Shown: positions 50,901 to 58,899, counted from the stretch's first letter. The stretch is DNA of 64,000 bases from an uncultured Candidatus Melainabacteria bacterium (GCA_947364235.1 CANARY010000001.1:124001-188000), one strand, 5' to 3'. The notes: a model not told the origin generated them from the letters alone. Numbers and translations: made by a program.

Positions 50901-51770
50901 TTATTTTATCTCCCCATAATTAATTAAAGCACTGTTTATAATCTGCGCCATTTCTTCACGATAACTTTTCGGATGAATAATTTCACATTTGTCATCATAT
51001 CTGAGTAATCTTGATAACAAAACTTCTTTGCTGTCGCTTTGATTTGAAATTGTGATGCTTTGTCCATCATAAGCTTTGATAAGTCGTTCATTTTCTCTAA
51101 GATTGTATCTTAGCGCTAAATCTCCTTTAAGTTCGAAAACAACAACCTGTTCATTAAACGTAGCAATAAATTTTTCATTTAAAACTTCCAAGCCTGAAAC
51201 TCTGTTAATATCAATTAATTTATCTTTATTCTTTGAAATAACATGGAAAAAAGTTTTTCCATTATTTACTGCCATTTTAACAGGAATGCAATCAAGAATA
51301 TCCCTATTTTTGAACATAAGTCTTACTTTTCTTTTATCGCCTATTGCATGTTCAAAAAGTTCAGCAGAAATCTGATAAGATTCTTTTTCTACTCTTGCTA
51401 ATTTTCTGTTAGTAAATTTATTAACTTTTTCTATAAACTCATCAAAAATTTTATTGTATTTTTTAGCCATGTCATTTCTTACAATACTTTGCAAAGTTTC
51501 AAGAAGGTTAACTTCACAAGTTGTAAGCTCAAAACCAAAAGGCATACTGGTAACAAAATATTTGTTATGAATTTTAGGTATTTCAATTCCGCAATGTCTG
51601 CAAGTATTGATATACTTACTTACAACGGCATTATTAAAAATCGGAGCAGTTTCCTGCTTGTTAAGTTTTTCAATAATTTCCTGCATTGAAAAATTGCCTT
51701 GAAGCAGCACATTTAATGTTTTTAAAACCTGGATACAAGATTGATTTTTTTTCATAGAAATCTTAGGCAT
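50901..51770 (-). CDS. WYL-domain transcriptional regulator (second of a pair)
   Basis: About 289 residues. The N-terminal ~75 residues form a helix-turn-helix region (CIQVLKTLNVLLQGNFSMQEIIEKL). The middle is helical (ETLQSIVRNDMAKKYNKIFDEFIEK), and residues ~130-280 form a WYL-like domain (GDKRKVRLMF, FFHVISKNKDKLIDINRVSGLEVL, then a WCX-like C-terminus). It overlaps the upstream WYL gene by 8 bases. Such pairs recall PafB/PafC, which activate DNA-damage genes on ligand binding. The target here is unknown. Confidence 0.8.
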   Translation of the reverse strand: MPKISMKKNQSCIQVLKTLNVLLQGNFSMQEIIEKLNKQETAPIFNNAVVSKYINTCRHCGIEIPKIHNKYFVTSMPFGFELTTCEVNLLETLQSIVRNDMAKKYNKIFDEFIEKVNKFTNRKLARVEKESYQISAELFEHAIGDKRKVRLMFKNRDILDCIPVKMAVNNGKTFFHVISKNKDKLIDINRVSGLEVLNEKFIATFNEQVVVFELKGDLALRYNLRENERLIKAYDGQSITISNQSDSKEVLLSRLLRYDDKCEIIHPKSYREEMAQIINSALINYGEIK

Positions 51771-52695
51771 TATAAACATTCCTCATACTTTTTAATTTTC
51801 TTATAACTTCTTCTCTCAACTCAACAGGTTCAAGAACAGTACAGTTTGCACCAAAAGATAAAATTCTCTGAACAGCAAAAAATTCGTTATAGTACCTGCC
51901 CTCTACAATATATCCGTTTTCAAGTGTTTCTAATATCTGTTCATTTTCTTCATCAAGCTCATTTACACCAAAATTCTTGAGGAAAAATTTTACGTTTGTT
52001 GTCCGAATTTCAATTCCGCAGTCTCCTGCTATTCTTGATATTATTGAAAGAATTCGCTTTACGTTCAGAACTACAGATTTATTTTTGTTAGTATCAAAAC
52101 CATACAAATAAACACTATCATTTTGCAAAGTAACTTTCTGGCATACAATTGTTTTTTCTGAATTTTCTTTTGCAGAAGGATTTTTATAAATTAACTTAAC
52201 AGTTTTTCTTTGTTTACTATCATCAATAAGATTTTTGATTAGCTCTGTATCAAAAGATTTTAAAATAGAAATACCATATAAACTTTGCTTAATTTCTTCT
52301 TCACTTACGTGTTCAGCAAACTTTTTAAACAAATCGTCAAACTTAAGTATAAGCCTGATATCAGCTTTGCTTTTAATTTTTTTATATGCACGATTAAGTA
52401 CAGCAACTTCATCTTTAGAGATATTAATTGAAAATGGGTGTTTTGTCAGAATGTATTTACCATCGCTCCTGACATCAGCTCTTGAAATTTCGCATCCCAT
52501 ATATCTTAAAGTATTTAAATCTATTCTCAGAATATCATCTGAATGCTCAGGTTCCATTATATTCCAGGAAATAAAAATATCTCTTATTTCCTGCAAAGAC
52601 CTTGGAGCTTCAATCAATAAGCCCATCATGGCAATTGCTCTCATGCCGGTAAGTGATATTTGATTTAATTCTGATTTCTCTGCCGGTTTAAACAA
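51763..52695 (-). CDS. WYL-domain transcriptional regulator (first of a pair)
   Basis: 310 residues, same layout as its neighbour: N-terminal HTH part (TGMRAIAMMGLLIEAPRSLQEI ... LRIDLNTLRYMGCEISRAD), central helical linker, WYL domain (RKTVKLIYKNPS, VYLYGFDTNKNKSVVLNVKRILSI) and a WCX-like end (AVQRILSFGANCTVLEPVELREEVIRKL). It probably forms a heterodimer with the second protein. The engB gene lies 20 bases upstream on the same strand, so the engB-WYL-WYL-coaX group may be one operon. Confidence 0.8.
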   Translation of the reverse strand: MFKPAEKSELNQISLTGMRAIAMMGLLIEAPRSLQEIRDIFISWNIMEPEHSDDILRIDLNTLRYMGCEISRADVRSDGKYILTKHPFSINISKDEVAVLNRAYKKIKSKADIRLILKFDDLFKKFAEHVSEEEIKQSLYGISILKSFDTELIKNLIDDSKQRKTVKLIYKNPSAKENSEKTIVCQKVTLQNDSVYLYGFDTNKNKSVVLNVKRILSIISRIAGDCGIEIRTTNVKFFLKNFGVNELDEENEQILETLENGYIVEGRYYNEFFAVQRILSFGANCTVLEPVELREEVIRKLKSMRNVYNA

Positions 52696-52715
52696 AATAT
52701 ACCCCTCATATAAAC

Positions 52716-53300
52716 TTACGTACCACTATTAAGACACAAATTCATTAAATATTCAATCGTATTTTCACAATATCTTCTATCTTGGGCACTAAAAGGCAGG
52801 ACATCACCGGAAAAATTCCTCTTAACATTTGCAAGAACTCCTTGCTGTTTGCTTTTTGGGATATAATCAATTTTTGTTACTATTGTAAATATCGGCAGAT
52901 TATAAGTTTCTACCCATTCTCTCATTTGGTAATCATTTTTCTGAATATCATGACGCGCATCAACAAACTGTATCAAAGATTTAATCTGTTTTCTGTTTAA
53001 AAGATATTCTTCTAAATATTTCTGCCACTTTGCTTGAGCTTCTTTAGATACTTTTGCATATCCATACCCCGGAAGGTCAGCAATCATAAAACTATCTGCA
53101 AAATTAAAGAAATTTATCAGTCTTGTTTTACCCGGAGTATTAGAAGTTTTTGCCAGTTTTTTATTATTTGCAAGAGCATTAATAAACGAAGATTTGCCTA
53201 CATTTGAACGCCCAAGCAGCGGAAACTCCGGTATTGTAAAATCCGGGCACTGAGAAAGTTTTTCTGCGCTTATTATGAAATTTGCATTACAAGACTTCAT
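52716..53300 (-). CDS. engB: Ribosome biogenesis GTPase EngB (YsxC)
   Basis: About 194 residues. G1 LLGRSNVGKSSFINAL, G2 in TSNTPGKTRLINFF, G3 DLPGYGYAKVSK, G4 TKID and the C-terminal FSAQ (G5) are complete. It helps assemble the 50S subunit. ATG at 53300 follows AAGGAAAAAG. The start codon lies inside the end of the preceding small gene (14-base overlap). Confidence 0.92.
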   Translation of the reverse strand: MKSCNANFIISAEKLSQCPDFTIPEFPLLGRSNVGKSSFINALANNKKLAKTSNTPGKTRLINFFNFADSFMIADLPGYGYAKVSKEAQAKWQKYLEEYLLNRKQIKSLIQFVDARHDIQKNDYQMREWVETYNLPIFTIVTKIDYIPKSKQQGVLANVKRNFSGDVLPFSAQDRRYCENTIEYLMNLCLNSGT

Positions 53301-53529
53301 GTTCTTTTTCCTTTTTATTTGCTCTATTTTGTGCAAGCGTTAATAAATTAAAAACTTTTTCGTTATTAACAACTGTTAACTGAGTTTTATTATTAATCAT
53401 ACTTACATCTATCGACGGTTTGTTTTCAAAAATATTTCCTGTTTGAATACTTACAATCTGAATAAAATTGTCCCTTAGAATGCTAAGGGGTTCTTTTAAA
53501 AATGTCTCGAAAGTCTTAAAAATATTCAT
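53287..53529 (-). CDS. Small protein of unknown function upstream of engB
   Basis: 80 residues, not recognised. It begins MNIFKTFETFLKEPLSILRD and has a beta-rich middle (IDVSMINNKTQLTVVNNEKVF) and a charged tail. No signal peptide. Its 3' end overlaps engB by 14 bases, suggesting coupling. It starts 46 bases from the divergent recombinase gene. Confidence 0.65.
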   Translation of the reverse strand: MNIFKTFETFLKEPLSILRDNFIQIVSIQTGNIFENKPSIDVSMINNKTQLTVVNNEKVFNLLTLAQNRANKKEKEHEVL

Positions 53530-53574
53530 ACTTACCGCTTCTAACTTTTGTATAAGTATTGTATAATAAAAAAA

Positions 53575-54483
53575 ATGAATAATACAGAGAAAGAATATAT
53601 TGAATCATTTAAAACATACTTGAGTGTAGAAAAAAATTTTTCCAGCCACACGCTGAAAGCTTATGAATCTGATGTCATAAGTTATATTCTCTGGCTGGAT
53701 GGTACAAGCTGTATAGAAGTAGATTTCAATAAACTTCGTGAATATTTGCATTTCATTCAAAGATTTGATTACAAAAAAACAACCATTGCAAGAAAAATTG
53801 CTTCCATAAGAACTTTTTACAAATTTTTATTTCGTGAAAGATATATTGACTCAGACCCTGCAGTTTCTTTGTCAGCTCCAAAACGTCCGAAACCTTTGCC
53901 AAAGTTCTTGACACAAGCAGAAGTCGAACAAATTTTAAACAACGTAAAAATTGACACTCCCGCAGGGTTTAGAAACCGTGTTATTCTTGAGCTTCTCTGG
54001 GCTACAGGAATGCGTGTTTCTGAGCTTAGCAATTTAAACTTCGGAGATTTAAACATAGAAGAAAACGAAATCCGTGTTTTCGGTAAAGGTGCAAAAGAAC
54101 GTATTGTTCTTATATCTGACCGTGCAAAAAAATATATAACCCAATACATAAGCTCTGCTAGAAGCCTTCTTGCTCCCGGTTACAATATAGGAGAAATTAA
54201 CGACAATTCTCCGCTTTTCATAAACAGCACAGGTTTCAGGCTTCAAAACAAAACAATCAGAAAAGTTATCAACGAAATTGTAGAAAAAATTGAGCTTCCC
54301 AAAAAAGTTACCCCGCACGTTTTCAGACATAGTTTTGCAACAAAGCTGATAGAAAACGGAGCCGATTTAAGAGTTGTTCAGGAGCTTTTAGGTCACGCAG
54401 GGATATCGAATACACAAATTTATACTCATATTTCGTTAAAACACATGAAAGATGTTTATGAATCAGCGCATCCGCATAGTTAA
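53575..54483 (+). CDS. xerC: Tyrosine recombinase XerC/XerD family
   Basis: 302 residues. The N-terminal SAM-like DNA-binding domain (ESFKTYLSVEKNFSSHTLKAYESDV) is followed by a catalytic domain with the R-H-R-Y residues: ELLWATGMRVSELSNL (Arg), HVFRHSFATKLIENGADLR (His, Arg), LLGHAGISNTQIYTH (His, nucleophile Tyr). It most likely resolves chromosome dimers; there are no flanking phage or integron features. TATAAT (53562-53567) ends 7 nt before the ATG with no Shine-Dalgarno site, a probable leaderless mRNA. Confidence 0.92.
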   Translation: MNNTEKEYIESFKTYLSVEKNFSSHTLKAYESDVISYILWLDGTSCIEVDFNKLREYLHFIQRFDYKKTTIARKIASIRTFYKFLFRERYIDSDPAVSLSAPKRPKPLPKFLTQAEVEQILNNVKIDTPAGFRNRVILELLWATGMRVSELSNLNFGDLNIEENEIRVFGKGAKERIVLISDRAKKYITQYISSARSLLAPGYNIGEINDNSPLFINSTGFRLQNKTIRKVINEIVEKIELPKKVTPHVFRHSFATKLIENGADLRVVQELLGHAGISNTQIYTHISLKHMKDVYESAHPHS

Positions 54484-54494
54484 ATTTTGATATA

Positions 54495-54523
54495 TTGTCA
54501 AAATTTATAAATTTATTTATAAT
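54495..54523 (+). promoter_or_regulatory. Promoter of small-peptide mRNA, locus B
   Basis: TTGTCA (54495-54500), 17 nt, TATAAT (54518-54523), start near 54530 (GTAGGGC). It lies 12 bases after the recombinase stop codon. Confidence 0.75.
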
Positions 54524-54602
54524 ATATTTGTAGGGCTTAGCACATACGCTACTTCATCACACACAATTTACAGAGAAATTGGATGAAAGGAGGGTATGAA
54601 CT

Positions 54603-54671
54603 ATGATTAAGCAAATAATAATGCTATTACTGGCATTTGCAATCACAGTAATAGCACTAAAATTGAATTAA
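54603..54671 (+). CDS. Locus B: 22-residue hydrophobic peptide (type I toxin-like)
   Basis: ATG at 54603 follows AAAGGAGGG. The peptide starts MIKQIIMLLLAF and ends VIALKLN, close in length and C-terminus (I/V-A-x-K-L) to the locus A peptide. The 5' UTR has a long hairpin TTCATC/GATGAA enclosing CAATTT/AAATTG, with CACACACA in between (54558-54565). Its 5' end GTAGGGC (54530-54536) is complementary to GCCCTAC (54722-54728). A single hydrophobic helix with Lys near both ends suggests a membrane peptide; toxicity is inferred. Confidence 0.7.
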   Translation: MIKQIIMLLLAFAITVIALKLN

Positions 54672-54729
54672 TCGTAGGGTGCAGAGGGTTCTTAGCAGGT
54701 TGCTTAAGTTGTTAAGAACTCGCCCTACT
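54672..54729 (-). ncRNA. Locus B: predicted antisense RNA
   Basis: Start predicted near 54728 from a TTGACA-N17-AATAAT promoter on the minus strand. It begins GUAGGGCGAG and folds into GTAGGG/CCCTAC (54674-54679 with 54723-54728), with an inner GTTCTTA/TAAGAAC stem (54688-54694 with 54713-54719). It is complementary to the 3' UTR of the peptide mRNA and covers the segment that can pair with the mRNA 5' end. Confidence 0.6.
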
Positions 54730-54734
54730 TTATT

Positions 54735-54763
54735 ATTATTTACTATTTCAATATATTTGTCAA
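54735..54763 (-). promoter_or_regulatory. Antisense promoter, locus B
   Basis: Minus strand TTGACA (54763-54758), spacer 17, AATAAT (54740-54735), immediately beyond the stop of the phosphoesterase gene. The same pair is present in loci A and C. Confidence 0.75.
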
Positions 54764-54765
54764 TA

Positions 54766-55518
54766 CTAATTAATAACAACAATCTCAGGAACAGCGCCAA
54801 ACCTGACTGGCAAAATACTTGTACCTAATCCTTTTGTAATTATCATTCTATTTTGAGTTTCATTAATCTCATTCTTTGCCATTTTTGAACCGTAATCAGA
54901 CGGAACGATTGGTGCTCCGATTATTGGAAAACTTACCTGACCGCCGTGGGTATGTCCTGCTAAAATTAGGTCAACTTTTTCTTTAACATCATAATAAATA
55001 TCAGGAGAATGAGTAAGAAGTATTCTTTTACCTGATGTGCCTTTTAAAGCTTTTTCAACATTAGGAGTACCAGTCTGCTTATCTTCCACTCCTGCAATAT
55101 ACATTTCATTAAACCCAATATTTGAATTAGATAATACAAATATTCCGGCATTTTTTAACGTTTCTGCAACTTTTTCTTTATCATACCAGCCGTCATGATT
55201 ACCCAAAACCGTAATAAAAGGAGCTTCTATTTTACTTAAAATCTCTGCTTGTTCTTCAATTGAAAGCGTATTTTTCCCATCGTGTCCTTTTATAAAATCT
55301 CCGCCTGATAAAACAAGATTAGGATTTTGCTTGTTTATAAGTTTCACAATTCTTTCCAGCCTGCCTTTATCACATTTTGAAATATGAAAATCGCTGACAA
55401 AAACAATTCTTGTTCCTTCAAAAGATTCTATATTATAATGTTTAGTCACAAGCAGATGAGGTTCAATAAAAAATGACCATATAAATAAAAATATGAGTAT
55501 TAATATTATTTTTGACAT
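54766..55518 (-). CDS. Membrane-anchored metallophosphoesterase (YkuE-like)
   Basis: 250 residues. A hydrophobic N-terminus (IILILIFLFIWSFFI) anchors it with the catalytic domain outside. Metal motifs: FVSDFHISKCD (D-x-H), LSGGDFIKG (G-D), VLGNHDGWYD (G-N-H-D), LLTHSPD and LAGHTHGGQ. It resembles YkuE/lipid A-type UDP-diacylglucosamine phosphoesterases acting on envelope phospholipids. It starts 29 bases from ferritin, divergently. The antisense promoter of locus B begins 2 bases after its stop. Confidence 0.88.
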   Translation of the reverse strand: MSKIILILIFLFIWSFFIEPHLLVTKHYNIESFEGTRIVFVSDFHISKCDKGRLERIVKLINKQNPNLVLSGGDFIKGHDGKNTLSIEEQAEILSKIEAPFITVLGNHDGWYDKEKVAETLKNAGIFVLSNSNIGFNEMYIAGVEDKQTGTPNVEKALKGTSGKRILLTHSPDIYYDVKEKVDLILAGHTHGGQVSFPIIGAPIVPSDYGSKMAKNEINETQNRMIITKGLGTSILPVRFGAVPEIVVIN

Positions 55519-55547
55519 AATATAATAATAGCATGGAGGGCGAAAAA

Positions 55548-56057
55548 ATGATTAATGAAAAATTACAAGAAGCATTTAATGACCAAATCAACAAAGAGTT
55601 ATACTCTGCGTATCTTTATCACGCAATGAAACTTTATTTTGAAGAGCTAAACCTTCAAGGATTTGTAAACTGGTTTGACGTTCAAGTCCAGGAAGAAAGA
55701 GCACACGCTTACGGAATGATTGATTATTTGAACGAACGCGGCGGCAAAGTTGATTTAAGGGCAATTGAAAAACCTGTCGTAGAAGGTTCTACCCCTTTAG
55801 AAGTTTTTGAACATGTTTTGAGACACGAAGAGTTTGTAACTTCAAGAATTAATGCGTTAGCTGACGCAGCTGATGAAGTTCGTGACAGAGCTGCTATTAA
55901 TTTCTTGAACTGGTACATAAAAGAACAGGTTGAAGAAGAAGCAAGCGTTAGCGGAGTTTTAGCTACTTTGAGACTAATCGGAGACGATAAAAAAGCTTTA
56001 TTAATGCTTGATAAAGACCTTGCAGCAAGAGTATTTAACCAACCGGTTATTGGATAA
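55548..56057 (+). CDS. ftnA: Bacterial non-heme ferritin
   Basis: About 169 residues, four-helix bundle. Ferroxidase ligands: the Glu of QINKELYSAYLYHAM, EERAHAYGMIDYLNERGG (E-x-x-H), and Glu/Gln in WYIKEQVEEEA. It stores iron and limits oxidative damage. ATG at 55548 follows GGAGGG (an upstream in-frame ATG at 55533 is rejected). A TATAAT-like -10 lies about 25 nt upstream in the narrow divergent gap. A strong terminator follows. Confidence 0.94.
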   Translation: MINEKLQEAFNDQINKELYSAYLYHAMKLYFEELNLQGFVNWFDVQVQEERAHAYGMIDYLNERGGKVDLRAIEKPVVEGSTPLEVFEHVLRHEEFVTSRINALADAADEVRDRAAINFLNWYIKEQVEEEASVSGVLATLRLIGDDKKALLMLDKDLAARVFNQPVIG

Positions 56058-56060
56058 AAA

Positions 56061-56087
56061 AAAGAGGGTTAAAACCCTCTTTTTTTT
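56061..56087. terminator. Bidirectional terminator between ferritin and kor operon
   Basis: AAAGAGGGTT (56061-56070) and AACCCTCTTT (56073-56082) form a 10-bp stem with T-runs on the plus strand and A-rich sequence (T-run on the minus strand) on the other side, serving both convergent transcripts. Confidence 0.9.
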
Positions 56088-56355
56088 ATACTTTACGTTG
56101 TATCCTAATCGCACTATCAGGACAAGTCATTTCACACTGACCGCACGCGATACAAATTTCAGGGTCAGGAACAACAGCAGGAGTCTGGTATAATCCGACT
56201 TCTTTAGACCATTGCAGACATTTTTTTCCGGCTTTATTCATCGGACATTTTGCTATACAAAGTCCGCAGCCTTTGCAAAGGTCTGTATAAACATAATAAT
56301 CTGCTTTTCCTTTACCGACACCTTCTATTTTATAACCTTTATATTCTTTATCCAT
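56086..56355 (-). CDS. korD: 2-oxoacid:ferredoxin oxidoreductase delta subunit (2x[4Fe-4S] ferredoxin)
   Basis: 89 residues with two C-x2-C-x2-C-x3-C clusters: CKGCGLCIAKCP and CIACGQCEMTCP. It carries electrons from the thiamine enzyme to ferredoxin. It overlaps korC by 8 bases and is the last gene of korABCD. It ends in the shared terminator region. Confidence 0.92.
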   Translation of the reverse strand: MDKEYKGYKIEGVGKGKADYYVYTDLCKGCGLCIAKCPMNKAGKKCLQWSKEVGLYQTPAVVPDPEICIACGQCEMTCPDSAIRIQRKV

Positions 56356-56917
56356 TATGCACCGCGCTTTCTTTTACAAGTCCCATTCCCATCTCAAGAG
56401 CTTTATAATTCAGCTCTCTAAGCTCAGGTTTTGCATCAAATTTCTTGCCAAGAGCCATTTCCATAGCGTTTTTAATATCGCTAAGCTCAAGAACTTTTGT
56501 AGCTTCAAGCAGCGCCCCAAGAATAATAATATTAAATACTCTGGAACTTAACTGCTCATTTGCAATCCTATTCGCATCAATTCCGATAACTCTTTTGCAT
56601 TCGCAGTTTGGCTCGTGTGTACAAACAGAAGTATCATAAACAATTGTTGACTCTTTATCAACATAAGCTTCGCATCTATCCAATGCTCTATCAGAAAGCA
56701 TTATAACAATATCACCCTTAGCAAATCTCGGTTCACCGATTTTTTCGTCAGAAATTTGACAGAAAGCTATTGAAACTCCGCCTCTTTGTTCTACGCCAAA
56801 GTTTGGAATATATAAAACTTGCTTGCCTGCTTCATAACCTGCTTCTACAAGAATTTTAGCGATTGATTGAACGCCCTGTCCGCCTTCTCCGGCTAAAACT
56901 ATTTTTGTTCTTGCCAT
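56348..56917 (-). CDS. korC: 2-oxoacid:ferredoxin oxidoreductase gamma subunit
   Basis: 189 residues. IVLAGEGGQGVQSIAKILVEAG, YIPNFGVEQRGGVSIAF and FNIIILGALLEATKVL are typical of the gamma (POR_N-type) subunit that binds CoA and helps close the active site. It is in frame between korB (3-base gap) and korD (8-base overlap). Confidence 0.92.
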   Translation of the reverse strand: MARTKIVLAGEGGQGVQSIAKILVEAGYEAGKQVLYIPNFGVEQRGGVSIAFCQISDEKIGEPRFAKGDIVIMLSDRALDRCEAYVDKESTIVYDTSVCTHEPNCECKRVIGIDANRIANEQLSSRVFNIIILGALLEATKVLELSDIKNAMEMALGKKFDAKPELRELNYKALEMGMGLVKESAVHNG

Positions 56918-56920
56918 GTT

Positions 56921-57673
56921 CTACACTCCTTCCGGTACCAAAAATTCTTTAACTTCAAAGAATTCTTCCATTTGCTGTAATCTTCCAAATGTATCTTCAT
57001 TATTTGTTCTCCAGTTAAGAGGACAGATTGAAAGAACTTCTACAAAAGAAAATCCGCCGTTTTCAACATTTTTCAAAGCTTTTACAAAAGTTTGTTTAAG
57101 CTTCATCATATTAGAAACAGTAGAACGTGCTACGAAAGATTTTGAAGGGTCAGCAATTGCTGCAACCATTTCTGCTGCTTTAGCAGGCTTGCCTGTAACT
57201 GAACAATCTCTTCCGTAAGGAGTTGTTTCTGTTTTTTGTCCCGGCATGGTTGTTGGAGACATTTGACCGCCTGTCATGCCGTAGTTTGTATTGTTTACAA
57301 CTACAATCATCATTCTTTCACCGCGTACAGCTGCGTTAACAAGGTGCTGAGCACCGATTGCAAGACCGCCGCCATCTCCCATATATGCGATTCCTATTGC
57401 TTCAGGATTTGCTCTTGTAAATCCGTAAATAACCGGAGTTGTTCTGCCGTGGTGGGTTTGAACTGTATCTAAGTCCATATAATTCCACGAAAGAAGTGAA
57501 CAGCCTATATCACATCCAAATACAGTTTTCTGCTGGATACCAAGCTCATCAATCGCTTTTGCAAGCGCTTTTAAAGTAATACCGTGACCGCAGCCAGGGC
57601 AAAATTTACTTGCTCCAACTTCTGCGTTCTGGGATTTTGGTAAGTTTGGAGGTAGATTTAATATTTCTGCCAT
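56921..57673 (-). CDS. korB: 2-oxoacid:ferredoxin oxidoreductase beta subunit (TPP-binding)
   Basis: 250 residues. KFCPGCGHGITLKALAKAI, DIGCSLLSWNYM, TPVIYGFTRANPE, YMGDGGGLAIGAQHLVNAAVRG and the TPP-Mg motif VVNNTNYGMTGGQMSPTT (G-D-G / N-x-x-Y-G-M-T-G-G) are present. With korA it oxidises 2-oxoglutarate or a related 2-oxoacid to the CoA thioester, reducing ferredoxin. GGAGGG precedes the ATG. Adjacent to korA without overlap. Confidence 0.94.
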   Translation of the reverse strand: MAEILNLPPNLPKSQNAEVGASKFCPGCGHGITLKALAKAIDELGIQQKTVFGCDIGCSLLSWNYMDLDTVQTHHGRTTPVIYGFTRANPEAIGIAYMGDGGGLAIGAQHLVNAAVRGERMMIVVVNNTNYGMTGGQMSPTTMPGQKTETTPYGRDCSVTGKPAKAAEMVAAIADPSKSFVARSTVSNMMKLKQTFVKALKNVENGGFSFVEVLSICPLNWRTNNEDTFGRLQQMEEFFEVKEFLVPEGV

Positions 57674-58771
57674 TTATATACCCTCCTTTATAATTTCTTC
57701 AACTTTATTAACTACATCATCACCTGTAACTCCAACACCCATTTTAAATAATGTTGAATAAGGTGTATTAAGCCCGTAGAGCTTTTCAAGAACCATTTGC
57801 GCAAGCTGTCCGTTTGCAGATTCTGTAAATAAAAGATGTTTTGCTCTTGAAACAGCTGCTCTTAAAGGTTTTACAGCAAGAGGTCGGATTGTAATCGGTC
57901 TGAATAAACCTGCTTTTATTCCTTTTTCTCTCAGCTCATCAATTGCTGTTCTTGCTGAACGTGCAACTATACCGTGAGCAATAACAAGAATTTCAGCATC
58001 TTCTGCTTTGTATTCTTCCCATTCTTCAATCTCTTCTGACATTTTTTCGTAATCAGCTTTATAACCTTCAAGAACTTCCATAAGTTCTTCTTCCATATTA
58101 TAAGTATTTCTAAGGTGAGCAGATTTTCTGTCAACTCCGATTTCACCTTCACTTAACAAAGCTTTTGTTGCAGGAACCATATTAATACCGCGTGAAGCAG
58201 GGTCATAAAGAACAACCGGTTCTCTCATTTTTCCCTGATATCCATCTGCCAGCACATAAGTTGGAAATCTATACTTCCAAGCTGTGTTAAATGCTTTTAT
58301 CATATAATCATACAAATCCTGATGACCAGCAGTTGAGTAAACTACTCTAAAGCCTTCGCCGTTACCGCCGTAGCAAGTCAATCTTGTTTCCTGCTGAGCA
58401 TAAATTACTGTAGCTGTAGAAGGTCCTCCTCTTTGCATTACTGCACATACAAAAGGTATTCTCATCATCTCAGCCATAGACTGAGCATCTTGCATAATTA
58501 CATTACCGGGACCAGCTGTTGCAGTAAAAGCTCGTTTTCCTGCAAGAATTCCGCCGATTGTTGAAAATCCAGCAGAAATTTCATCTTCTGTCTGCAAAAA
58601 TCCAGCTTCTGTTTTAGGCAGAAGTTTGCACCAGGTGTGCATAATTTCGTTTTGAGGTGTAATCGGATATCCATACATAAATTCTGCTTCTGCAGAGTTA
58701 GCTGCATAAGCAAGTACTTCATTTCCGGTTAAAAACATTTTAGTATCTTCTTTAATAAGTTTGTTTACCAT
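57674..58771 (-). CDS. korA: 2-oxoacid:ferredoxin oxidoreductase alpha subunit
   Basis: About 365 residues. FLTGNEVLAYAANSAEAEFMYGYPITP is the substrate-side N-terminus; EDEISAGFSTIGGILAGKRAFTATAGPGNVIMQDAQSMAEM is the pyrimidine-domain core. It is a separate alpha without a fused gamma, as in KorAB systems. AGGAAGG precedes the ATG at 58771. First gene of the operon korABCD. The 2-oxoglutarate specificity is likely but not proven. Confidence 0.93.
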   Translation of the reverse strand: MVNKLIKEDTKMFLTGNEVLAYAANSAEAEFMYGYPITPQNEIMHTWCKLLPKTEAGFLQTEDEISAGFSTIGGILAGKRAFTATAGPGNVIMQDAQSMAEMMRIPFVCAVMQRGGPSTATVIYAQQETRLTCYGGNGEGFRVVYSTAGHQDLYDYMIKAFNTAWKYRFPTYVLADGYQGKMREPVVLYDPASRGINMVPATKALLSEGEIGVDRKSAHLRNTYNMEEELMEVLEGYKADYEKMSEEIEEWEEYKAEDAEILVIAHGIVARSARTAIDELREKGIKAGLFRPITIRPLAVKPLRAAVSRAKHLLFTESANGQLAQMVLEKLYGLNTPYSTLFKMGVGVTGDDVVNKVEEIIKEGI

Positions 58772-58899
58772 ATTAATAACCTTCCTATTTCTACACATAT
58801 ATATTACTACAATTATTATTTTGGGTCTATAATAGGGGTAAATATATCGGGATGATTTTAGAATTACCGGATAAAAGTAATAATAAGGGGATATTTTGT

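Noticed and set aside
53575-54483. Integrase of a prophage or integron
   Set aside because: The protein is XerC/D-like, with no attachment repeats, phage genes or cassettes around it.
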